From assembly GCF_014203895.1 (NCBI RefSeq), contig NZ_JACHJY010000010.1, positions 310,001 through 374,000 of the forward strand: DNA of 64,000 nt, in the 5' to 3' direction. Origin of the DNA: Streptomyces nymphaeiformis. GTDB lineage: Bacteria > Actinomycetota > Actinomycetes > Streptomycetales > Streptomycetaceae. Each line of letters opens with the position of its first letter. The stretch's first letter is position 1. This document shows, in pieces, positions 27,892-35,469 of this stretch. The translations under genes were made by a program, and so were the position numbers. Below the pieces are notes generated by a model, which saw only the letters and a program-made list of their open reading frames with translations, ran no database searches and was not told the DNA's origin.

Positions 27892-29154
27892 GTGAGCACC
27901 TTCAAGGCCCCCAAGGGCACGTACGACCTGATCCCGCCCTTCTCCGCCAAGTACCTGGCGGTCCGCGAGGCGATCTCCGCGCCGCTGCGGAAGTCCGGCT
28001 ACGGCTACGTCGAGACCCCCGGCTTCGAGGACGTGAACCTCTTCGCCCGCGGCGTCGGCGAGTCCACCGACATCGTCAGCAAGGAGATGTACGCCTTCGA
28101 GACCAAGGGCGGCGACAAGCTCGCCCTGCGCCCCGAGGGCACCGCCTCCGTGCTCCGCGCGGCCCTGGAGGCCAGCCTCCACAAGCAGGGCAACCTGCCG
28201 GTCAAGCTCTGGTACTCCGGCTCGTACTACCGCTACGAGCGCCCGCAGAAGGGCCGCTACAGGCACTTCTCCCAGGTCGGCGCCGAAGCGATCGGCGCCG
28301 AGGACCCGGCGCTGGACGCCGAGCTGATCATCCTGGCCGACGAGGCGTACCGCTCGCTGGGCCTGCGGAACTTCCGCATCCTGCTGAACTCGCTCGGCGA
28401 CAAGGAGTGCCGCCCCGTCTACCGCGAGGCCCTGCAGACCTTCCTGCGCGGTCTCGACCTCGACGAGGAGACGCTGCGCCGCGCCGAGATCAACCCGCTG
28501 CGCGTCCTCGACGACAAGCGGTCCGACGTCCAGAAGCAGCTGGTCGACGCGCCGCTCCTGCGCGACTACCTGTGCGACGCGTGCAAGGCGTACCACGAGG
28601 AGGTGCGCGCCCTGATCACCGCGGCGGGCGTCGTCTTCGAGGACGACCCGAAGCTGGTCCGCGGCCTGGACTACTACACGCGGACCACGTTCGAGTTCGT
28701 CCACGACGGTCTCGGCTCGCAGTCCGCGGTCGGCGGCGGCGGCCGCTACGACGGCCTCTCCGAGATGATCGGCGGCCCCGCGCTGCCGTCGGTGGGCTGG
28801 GCGCTCGGCGTGGACCGCACGGTCCTCGCCCTGGAGGCGGAGGGCGTCGAGCTCGACATCCCGGCCACCACCAGCGTCTTCGCCGTCGCCATCGGCGAGG
28901 AGGCCCGCCGGGTGCTGTTCGGCAAGGTCACCGAGCTGCGCCGGGCCGGCATCGCCGCCGACTTCTCCTTCGGCGGCAAGGGCCTCAAGGGCTCGATGAA
29001 GGACGCCAACCGCTCCGGCGCCCGCCTCACCGTCGTCGCCGGTGAGCGCGACCTCGCCGAGGGCGTCGTCCAGCTCAAGGACATGGAGTCCGGCGAGCAG
29101 CAGGCGGTCGCCGTGGACGGTCTCGTCGAGGCGGTCCGGGCCAAGCTGGCCTGA
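27892..29154 (+). CDS. hisS: Histidyl-tRNA synthetase
   Basis: A 420-residue class II synthetase. It begins with the family opening FKAPKGTYDLIPP, has motif 2 around YRYERPQKGRYRHFSQVG, and the HisA signature LVRGLDYYTRTTFEF followed by motif 3 (SVGWALGVDR). The C-terminal anticodon domain is present. It charges tRNA-His. GTG start at 27892; it follows the MBL hydrolase closely and ends in a strong terminator. Confidence 0.96.
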   Translation: MSTFKAPKGTYDLIPPFSAKYLAVREAISAPLRKSGYGYVETPGFEDVNLFARGVGESTDIVSKEMYAFETKGGDKLALRPEGTASVLRAALEASLHKQGNLPVKLWYSGSYYRYERPQKGRYRHFSQVGAEAIGAEDPALDAELIILADEAYRSLGLRNFRILLNSLGDKECRPVYREALQTFLRGLDLDEETLRRAEINPLRVLDDKRSDVQKQLVDAPLLRDYLCDACKAYHEEVRALITAAGVVFEDDPKLVRGLDYYTRTTFEFVHDGLGSQSAVGGGGRYDGLSEMIGGPALPSVGWALGVDRTVLALEAEGVELDIPATTSVFAVAIGEEARRVLFGKVTELRRAGIAADFSFGGKGLKGSMKDANRSGARLTVVAGERDLAEGVVQLKDMESGEQQAVAVDGLVEAVRAKLA

Positions 29155-29164
29155 TCCGACGTAC

Positions 29165-29201
29165 GGAAGGGCCCGGACCGCACCCTGGTCCGGGCCCTTC
29201 C
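29165..29201 (+). terminator. Terminator after hisS
   Basis: A perfect 15-bp stem (29165-29179 with 29187-29201, 7-nt loop) followed by TTAT, 10 nt after the hisS stop. Confidence 0.85.
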
Positions 29202-29286
29202 TTATCTCCGGCGAACGGCCGGACGACAGGTCGGTGTTGCAGAATGACCGTGCCCACAAGGCCGGTCGAGCGAGGGAACAGGTGAC

Positions 29287-29913
29287 ATGGCGAAGGCAGC
29301 GGTGGACGAGATCGGGTCCGGCCGGGACGGCGGCGGCACGATCGGGGCGAGCCGGGCCTTCTCCTGGCTCCTCGTGATCACCGGAGCGGCCGGACTGCTC
29401 GCCGCCTGGGTCATCACCATCGACAAGTTCAAGCTGCTCGAGGACCCCAACTTCACCCCGGGGTGCAGCCTCAACCCGATCGTCTCCTGCGGGAACATCA
29501 TGAAGAGCGAGCAGGCCTCGGTCTTCGGCTTCCCGAACCCGATGCTCGGCCTCGTCACGTACGCCATGGTGATCGCGATCGGCGTGGGCCTGCTCGCCGG
29601 TGCCCGTTACCGCCGCTGGTACTGGCTCGGCCTCAACGCCGGAACGCTGTTCGGCGTGGGCTTCTGCACCTGGCTGATGTACCAGTCGCTGTACGAGATC
29701 AACTCGCTCTGCCTGTGGTGCTGCCTCGCCTGGGTCGCCACCATCGTCATGTTCTGGTACGTGACCTCGCACAACGTGCGCCTCGGCGTGATCCCCGCCC
29801 CCGGCGGCCTCAAGACCTTCTTCGACGAGTTCACCTGGATCCTGCCCGTCCTGCACATCGGGATCATCGGCATGCTGATCCTGACCCGCTGGTGGGACTT
29901 CTGGACCAGCTGA
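29287..29913 (+). CDS. Vitamin K epoxide reductase (VKOR) family membrane protein
   Basis: A 208-residue polytopic protein with about five helices. The redox motif CLWC sits near residue 139 (NSLCLWCCLAW), and a second Cys pair lies in the extracytoplasmic loop CSLNPIVSCGNI. Both match bacterial VKOR, which reoxidises DsbA-like partners and passes electrons to menaquinone, supporting disulfide formation outside the cytoplasm. No DsbA-like domain is fused. The ATG at 29287 is preceded by GAGGGAACAGGTG. Confidence 0.88.
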   Translation: MAKAAVDEIGSGRDGGGTIGASRAFSWLLVITGAAGLLAAWVITIDKFKLLEDPNFTPGCSLNPIVSCGNIMKSEQASVFGFPNPMLGLVTYAMVIAIGVGLLAGARYRRWYWLGLNAGTLFGVGFCTWLMYQSLYEINSLCLWCCLAWVATIVMFWYVTSHNVRLGVIPAPGGLKTFFDEFTWILPVLHIGIIGMLILTRWWDFWTS

Positions 29914-29956
29914 GCCGGGGCGGCTCTGTCAGTGCCCTGACTTAGGCTTCATCACT

Positions 29957-31312
29957 GTGGAGCCCGACCTCTTTACCGCAGCAGCCGAAGACCGCCAGGA
30001 GAAGGACCCGGCCAGCAGCCCGCTGGCCGTCCGGATGCGCCCCCGCACCCTCGACGAGGTGGTGGGCCAGCAGCACCTGCTCAAGCCCGGATCCCCGCTG
30101 CGCCGACTCGTCGGCGACGGGGACGGCGGCCCCGCCGGCGCCTCCTCGGTGATCCTCTGGGGCCCGCCCGGCATCGGGAAGACCACCCTGGCGTACGTCG
30201 TCTCGAAGGCCACGAACAAGCGCTTCGTCGAGCTCTCCGCGATCACCGCCGGCGTCAAGGAGGTCCGGGCCGTCATCGACGGCGCCCGGCGCGCGGTCGG
30301 CGGCTACGGCAAGGAGACCGTCCTCTTCCTCGACGAGATCCACCGCTTCTCCAAGGCCCAGCAGGACTCGCTCCTGCCGGCCGTCGAGAACCGCTGGGTG
30401 ACGCTGATCGCCGCCACCACCGAGAACCCCTACTTCTCCGTGATCTCCCCGCTCCTCTCCCGCTCCCTGCTGCTCACCCTGGAGCCGCTGACCGACGAGG
30501 ACCTCAAGGGCCTGATGGCCCGGGCGCTCACCGGTGAGCGGGGGCTCGGCGGGGCCGTGACCCTGCCGGAGGACGCCGAGGCGCACCTGCTGCGCGTCGC
30601 CGGCGGCGACGCCCGGCGGGCCCTGACCGCCCTCGAGGCGGCGGCGGGCGCGGCGATCGCCAAGGGCGAAGCGGAGATCACCCTCCAGACCGTGGAGGAG
30701 ACCGTCGACCGCGCGGCCGTGAAGTACGACCGGGACGGCGACCAGCACTACGACGTGGCGAGCGCGCTCATCAAGTCGATCCGCGGCTCGGACGTGGACG
30801 CGGCCCTGCACTACCTGGCGCGGATGATCGAGGCGGGGGAGGACCCGCGCTTCATCGCCCGCCGGCTGATGATCTCCGCGAGCGAGGACATCGGGCTCGC
30901 CGACCCGAACGCCCTGCCGATCGCCGTCGCCGCCGCCCAGGCCGTCGCCATGATCGGCTTCCCCGAGGCGGCCCTCACCCTGAGCCACGCCACCATCGCC
31001 CTGGCACTGGCCCCGAAGTCGAACTCCGCGACGACCGCGATCGGCGCCGCCCTCGCCGACGTGCGGAACGGGCTCGCGGGCTCGGTCCCGCCGCATCTGC
31101 GCGACGGCCACTACAAGGGCGCGGCCAAGCTCGGCCACGCCCAGGGCTATGTGTACCCGCACGACGTGCCGGGCGGCATCGCGGCCCAGCAGTACGCCCC
31201 GGACACGATCCACGGCCGCCAGTACTACGAGCCCACCCGCTACGGCGCGGAGGCGCGGTACGCGGACGTGGTGGAGCGGGTGCGCGAGCGGCTGAAGGGC
31301 GAGGGGGGCTGA
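29957..31312 (+). CDS. rarA: Replication-associated recombination ATPase RarA (MgsA)
   Basis: A 451-residue AAA+ protein of the clamp-loader clade. The opening LAVRMRPRTLDEVVGQQHLL is typical, Walker A is GPPGIGKT (69-76), Walker B is FLDEIHRF, and the C-terminal helical tetramerisation region contains LADPNALPIAVAAAQAV. It acts at stalled replication forks. GTG start at 29957, 43 bp after the VKOR gene. It ends 341 bp before rpsD. Confidence 0.92.
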   Translation: MEPDLFTAAAEDRQEKDPASSPLAVRMRPRTLDEVVGQQHLLKPGSPLRRLVGDGDGGPAGASSVILWGPPGIGKTTLAYVVSKATNKRFVELSAITAGVKEVRAVIDGARRAVGGYGKETVLFLDEIHRFSKAQQDSLLPAVENRWVTLIAATTENPYFSVISPLLSRSLLLTLEPLTDEDLKGLMARALTGERGLGGAVTLPEDAEAHLLRVAGGDARRALTALEAAAGAAIAKGEAEITLQTVEETVDRAAVKYDRDGDQHYDVASALIKSIRGSDVDAALHYLARMIEAGEDPRFIARRLMISASEDIGLADPNALPIAVAAAQAVAMIGFPEAALTLSHATIALALAPKSNSATTAIGAALADVRNGLAGSVPPHLRDGHYKGAAKLGHAQGYVYPHDVPGGIAAQQYAPDTIHGRQYYEPTRYGAEARYADVVERVRERLKGEGG

Positions 31313-31653
31313 CACTCCGCACCTCCCGGACCCGGTACACTGGTCCGGATTGCTGCGTCCCGTGCCCGACTCCGGTCGGCACCACCAGAACGGGACAGTC
31401 AGCGGGAGACCCGGCCCTCGGGCGGGGTTTCCAGGAGCGTCGCGCACCTTCGAAGGTGTCGCGGGCCACCCATCACCACCCGGATTCCCGGGAGCGGCGG
31501 TGGGCCGTTCGCGTGCTGCACGTATGTGCCCAGACCTGGGAGCGGCTGCCCGCCACGTCCGTCTCGTACGGACCGGACGGGTTTCCCGGGCTGCGGATGC
31601 GACCTCCCCTAACCCTGGTGAAGCCGTATTCGTACAGATAGAGAGGTTGGTTC
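31313..31653 (+). promoter_or_regulatory. Long rpsD upstream region / possible S4 leader
   Basis: 341 bp without a credible gene. TACACT (31336-31341) could be a -10; a -35-like CTGACA (31309-31314) lies 21 bp upstream, longer than ideal. The downstream ~310 nt contain several possible stems, including CCGAC/GTCGG near 31365 and a near-perfect arm pair around cgcacctt/aaggtgtcg near 31441-31462. A long structured leader fits ribosomal protein autoregulation, but no known class is recognised. Confidence 0.4.
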
Positions 31654-32268
31654 ATGCCGAACCAGTCCCGTCCCAAGGTCAAGAAGTCGCGTGCCCTCGG
31701 CATCGCGCTGACCCCGAAGGCCGTCAAGTACTTCGAGGCCCGCCCCTACCCGCCGGGCGAGCACGGCCGTGGCCGCAAGCAGAACTCGGACTACAAGGTC
31801 CGTCTGCTCGAGAAGCAGCGTCTGCGCGCCCAGTACGACATCAGCGAGCGCCAGATGGCGCGCGCCTACGACCGCGCCAAGAAGGCCGAGGGCAAGACGG
31901 GCGAGGCGCTGGTCGTCGAGCTCGAGCGTCGCCTCGACGCCCTGGTCCTGCGTTCGGGCATCGCCCGCACCATCTACCAGGCCCGCCAGATGGTCGTGCA
32001 CGGTCACATCCAGGTCAACGGTGGCAAGGTCGACAAGCCGTCGTTCCGCGTCCGTCCGGACGACGTCGTCATGGTCCGCGAGCGCAGCCGCACCAAGCCG
32101 CTGTTCGAGATGGCCCGTGAGGGTGGCTTCGCCGCCGACGGCGAGACCCCGCGCTACCTGCAGGTCAACCTGAAGGCCCTGGCCTTCCGCCTCGACCGCG
32201 ACCCGAACCGCAAGGAAATCCCGGTCATCTGCGACGAGCAGCTGGTCGTCGAGTACTACGCCCGCTGA
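31654..32268 (+). CDS. rpsD: 30S ribosomal protein S4
   Basis: 204 residues with the S4 N-terminal domain and the S4 RNA-binding domain (LERRLDALVLRSGIA, ARQMVVHGHIQVNG). It nucleates 16S rRNA folding and often represses its own synthesis. The N-terminal region lacks the Cys cluster of zinc-binding S4, so this is the zinc-free (C-) form. It stands alone rather than in the alpha operon, which is usual for Streptomyces. The start is preceded by AGAGAGG. Confidence 0.97.
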   Translation: MPNQSRPKVKKSRALGIALTPKAVKYFEARPYPPGEHGRGRKQNSDYKVRLLEKQRLRAQYDISERQMARAYDRAKKAEGKTGEALVVELERRLDALVLRSGIARTIYQARQMVVHGHIQVNGGKVDKPSFRVRPDDVVMVRERSRTKPLFEMAREGGFAADGETPRYLQVNLKALAFRLDRDPNRKEIPVICDEQLVVEYYAR

Positions 32269-32302
32269 TCTCAGTCCGGGAGCAGTACCACCCTCGCGGT
32301 GT

Positions 32303-34513
32303 TCAGCCCGCCGCTTCCCCGCCCTTTCCGGTGGGGGAGCCGGCGGGCTTCCGCGTTCCCGGGACCGCCGCCGACCTGCCCGTACGGAACGGACGCGGGG
32401 CCGTCGAACCCCTCGGGCCGCCGACCGCCGGATCCCGGCGCCCGGCGAGCGCGCGCTCCACGACCGCGTCGAGCGACAGACGCCGGCCCTCCTGGACCGC
32501 GACGCCGAAGGCCTCCGCGCCCAGGGCCTCCGCCGCCCGCTGCTCGCACAGGGCCCTCGGCCCGTCGAAGGCCTCCGAGCCGAACAGCCGGATGCCCACC
32601 GTGTCCCACACCGGCACCGCGGCCCCCTGGAGGACCGCGGCCTCCGCCGGATCCCCCTCGCTGACCGTCACGAGCGCGAGCAGCTCGATCGCCAGGACGA
32701 GACCGACCAGGTCACGGAAGGTGTGGTTGATCGAGACGCACTCGGTGAGCAGCTCCCGCGCCTCCCCGAACGCGTCCCGGGTCCACGCCGAGAACGCCAG
32801 GACGTAGAGGGCGTAGGCCCGGGTCCACAGCTCCCCCCGCTCCTCGCAGACCTCCCGCACCTCCCGACAGATCGCGACCGCGCCCTCCAGGTCGCCCCGG
32901 AAGGCCAGCGCCATCGCCACCTCGACCTGCCCCATCAGCACGTTGCTGTTCAGCTCGCCGAGCTCCCGGTAGGAGTCGAGGGCCCGCCCGATCAGCGACT
33001 CGGCCCGCGGCAGATCGTCCGAGAGCAGCGCGAGACAGCCCATCCGGTGCGTCGCGTACGCCTCCGCCAGCGCGTTCCGCGAGGAACGGGCCCGCTCCCC
33101 GCACTCGTGGAGGGCCGCCACCGCCGCCGTGCCGTCCCCCTGCAGGACCGCCACGTAGCCGAGCACCCACAGCGCCTTGAGCCGCGCCTCCTCGTGCCCC
33201 GACTCCAGCGCGACCGCCCGCTCCAGCCAGTGCCGGCCCTCCGACAGGCGTCCGCAGCCCACCCAGGCGAACCAGAGCGTGCCCGCCAGGTGCTGGGCGA
33301 GGTGCGCGTCGTCCGGGAGTTCGAGGCACAGGTCGAGCGCCGCCCGCAGATTGGGCAGCGCCGCGTCCGTACGGGCCGCCACCTCCGGCTGGCGCGGGCT
33401 GAACCACTCCAGCTCGCACCAGGTGGCCAGACCCATGTACCAGTCGCGGTGCCGACGCCGCATCCGCTCCGTGTCGCCGAGTGCCGCCAGCCACTCCGCC
33501 CCGTACGCGGCGACCGTGTCCAGGAGCCGGTAGGCGGGGCCCGCGGGCGTGTCCTCCCGCGACACGAGCGACTGCGCGAGCAGGCCCCCGAGGTGGTCGA
33601 GGATCCGCTCCGGCGGCAGCTCCCGGCTTCCGCACACGTACTCCACCGCCTCCAGGTCGAAGGGGCCGGCGAAGACCGAGAGCCGCGCCCAGAGCAGCCG
33701 CTCCTCCGGGGTGCACAGCTCATGGCTCCAGCCGATCGCGGTGCGCAGCGTCTGATGGCGGGGGAGCACCCCGCGCTCGCCGTCCGCCAGGAGCCGGAAG
33801 CGGTCGTCGAGGCGGAGCAGCATCTGCTCGACCGTGAGGAGGGGGAGGCGGCCCGCGGCCAGTTCGAGGGCGAGCGGGATCCCGTCGAGCCGCCGGCACA
33901 GCTCCCGCACGGCCTCGGGACCGGTCGGCGGGACGGCCGGGAAGTCCGGTCCACCGGGGCCCGCGGGGAGGTTCCCGGTCACCGGCGCCCCCGCCTCCGC
34001 GGCCCGCTCGGCGAGCAGCGCCATCGCGTCCGCCTCGTCCATGGGGGCCAGCGGGAACACCGACTCGCCCGCCACCCGCAGCGGCCGCCGGCCGGCCGCG
34101 AGCACCGTGAGGCCCGGCGCGTGCGCCAGGAGCTCCCGCAGCAGCGGCGCGCAGGCCTCCACCAGGTGCTCGAAGCCGTCCACCACCAGCAGCATCCGCC
34201 GCTCCGCGAGATGCTCGACGAGGACCTCGCGCGGGGCCTTCGGCGTGTGGTCGGTCAGCCCGAGCGCCTCCACCAGGGCGTACGCCACCAGGTCCGGGTC
34301 GCGCAGCGGCGCGAGCTCGGCCAGCCGGACCCCTTCGCCGTAGCGTTTCTGCGCCCCCGCGGCAGCCCGCAGCGCGAGCCGTGTCTTGCCGACACCGCCC
34401 ACGCCCACGACCGTGACCAGGCGGGACGTCTGGAGGAGCGCCGTCAGCGCGGCCTCCTCGGCGGCCCGTCCGACGAACCGGTTCAGCTCCGCCGGGAGAT
34501 TGCTCCGTCGCAT
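32303..34513 (-). CDS. STAND-type NTPase with TPR-like repeats, no DNA-binding domain
   Basis: 736 residues. The N-terminal NTPase begins LPAELNRFVGR and has Walker A VGVGGVGKTR (P-loop 37-44) and Walker B LLVVDGFEHL near 106-115. An AfsR/LuxR-ATPase-like helical section follows (RLDGIPLALELAAGRL, LRTAIGWSHELCTPEERLLW). The C-terminal ~380 residues are helical tandem repeats of the TPR type. Relatives usually carry an N-terminal SARP domain or C-terminal LuxR helix-turn-helix; neither is present, and the last ~50 residues are a Pro/Gly/Arg-rich tail. It may sense a ligand or partner and act through protein contacts. I prefer the ATG at 34513 to an in-frame GTG at 34570. It is divergent from the next operon. 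Confidence 0.8.
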   Translation of the reverse strand: MRRSNLPAELNRFVGRAAEEAALTALLQTSRLVTVVGVGGVGKTRLALRAAAGAQKRYGEGVRLAELAPLRDPDLVAYALVEALGLTDHTPKAPREVLVEHLAERRMLLVVDGFEHLVEACAPLLRELLAHAPGLTVLAAGRRPLRVAGESVFPLAPMDEADAMALLAERAAEAGAPVTGNLPAGPGGPDFPAVPPTGPEAVRELCRRLDGIPLALELAAGRLPLLTVEQMLLRLDDRFRLLADGERGVLPRHQTLRTAIGWSHELCTPEERLLWARLSVFAGPFDLEAVEYVCGSRELPPERILDHLGGLLAQSLVSREDTPAGPAYRLLDTVAAYGAEWLAALGDTERMRRRHRDWYMGLATWCELEWFSPRQPEVAARTDAALPNLRAALDLCLELPDDAHLAQHLAGTLWFAWVGCGRLSEGRHWLERAVALESGHEEARLKALWVLGYVAVLQGDGTAAVAALHECGERARSSRNALAEAYATHRMGCLALLSDDLPRAESLIGRALDSYRELGELNSNVLMGQVEVAMALAFRGDLEGAVAICREVREVCEERGELWTRAYALYVLAFSAWTRDAFGEARELLTECVSINHTFRDLVGLVLAIELLALVTVSEGDPAEAAVLQGAAVPVWDTVGIRLFGSEAFDGPRALCEQRAAEALGAEAFGVAVQEGRRLSLDAVVERALAGRRDPAVGGPRGSTAPRPFRTGRSAAVPGTRKPAGSPTGKGGEAAG

Positions 34514-34671
34514 GGGACACGGAGCGTACCCACCCGCGCGCGCTCCGTACAATCGAGATCGCGTAACCACCGTTCCACGGGCGGTAATGCGGTACGGCGG
34601 GACAGCCCGGGCGCGATAGGGTCGGGGGACGACTTTTCACAAGGCCCAACGACAGCAGAGAGCGGTGCACA

Positions 34672-35109
34672 GTGACCGGTGGAGAGGTTGCCGGGATCCT
34701 GGTGGCCGTGTTCTGGGCGATCCTCGTCTCCTTCCTCGCCGTGGCACTGGTGAGGCTGGCGCAGACGCTCAGGGCGACCACCAAGCTGGTGGCGGACGTG
34801 ACCGAGCAGGCCGTTCCCCTGCTGGCCGAGGCGTCCGCGACCGTGCGCTCGGCGCAGACCCAGCTCGACCGGGTCGACGCCATCGCCTCGGACGTCCAGG
34901 AGGTCACCTCCAACGCCTCCGCGCTGTCCACGACCGTCGCCTCCACCTTCGGCGGCCCGCTCGTCAAGGTGGCCGCCTTCGGCTACGGCGTCCGCAGGGC
35001 GCTCGGCCGGGGCCGTGAGGCGGAGGGGGCACCGATGGCCTCCGACCGCCGTACTGTGATCGTCGGCCGTACCGTGCCGTCCTCGCGACGCCGGAAGCAG
35101 AAGGGCTGA
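34672..35109 (+). CDS. DUF948-type membrane protein
   Basis: 145 residues: one N-terminal helix (about 5-25), then a long amphipathic helix of the DUF948 kind (VTEQAVPLLAEASATVRSAQ...), and a basic tail ending SSRRRKQKG. The function is unknown. The GTG start at 34672 lies 6 bp upstream of the next gene's stop-start interval partner, and the three genes 34672-38138 run together into alaS, an arrangement common in actinobacteria. Confidence 0.75.
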   Translation: MTGGEVAGILVAVFWAILVSFLAVALVRLAQTLRATTKLVADVTEQAVPLLAEASATVRSAQTQLDRVDAIASDVQEVTSNASALSTTVASTFGGPLVKVAAFGYGVRRALGRGREAEGAPMASDRRTVIVGRTVPSSRRRKQKG

Positions 35110-35115
35110 GCCGCG

Positions 35116-35469
35116 ATGTTCCGCCGCACGTTCTGGTTCACGGCCGGCGCAGCCGCCGGCGTGTGGGCCACCACCAAGGTCAACCAGAAGCTGAAGCAGC
35201 TGACCCCCGAGAGCCTCGCGGCCCAGGCGGCGAACAAGGCCGTCGAGACCGGGCACCGGCTCAAGGACTTCGCCCTCGACGTGAGGGCGGGCATGCTCCA
35301 GCGCGAGGCCGAGCTGGGCGACGCGCTCGGCCTGGCCGCACCGGTGGAGCACGGCCGGGAGCTTCCGGAGCCGCGCCGCAGGGCCGCGCTCGGCCCGGTC
35401 GCGCACCCGACCACCGCTTCGTTTTCCAAGATCCCCACGAGTTCGTACAACCGGAATGAGGACCACTGA
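35116..35469 (+). CDS. Small conserved membrane-associated protein upstream of alaS
   Basis: 117 residues starting MFRRTFWFTAGAAAGVWATTKV, a short hydrophobic or amphipathic N-terminal segment. A helical middle (TPESLAAQAANKAVETGHRL) and a Pro/Arg-rich C-terminus follow. It is probably an actinobacterial protein of unknown function. It lies 6 bp after the DUF948 gene, and its TGA overlaps the alaS ATG by one base, so translation of all three is likely coupled. Confidence 0.75.
   Translation: MFRRTFWFTAGAAAGVWATTKVNQKLKQLTPESLAAQAANKAVETGHRLKDFALDVRAGMLQREAELGDALGLAAPVEHGRELPEPRRRAALGPVAHPTTASFSKIPTSSYNRNEDH

Noticed and set aside
31456..31641. 61-codon frame in the rpsD leader
   Set aside because: No Shine-Dalgarno, no family resemblance, and composition typical of non-coding GC-rich sequence. 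A leader peptide cannot be fully excluded.
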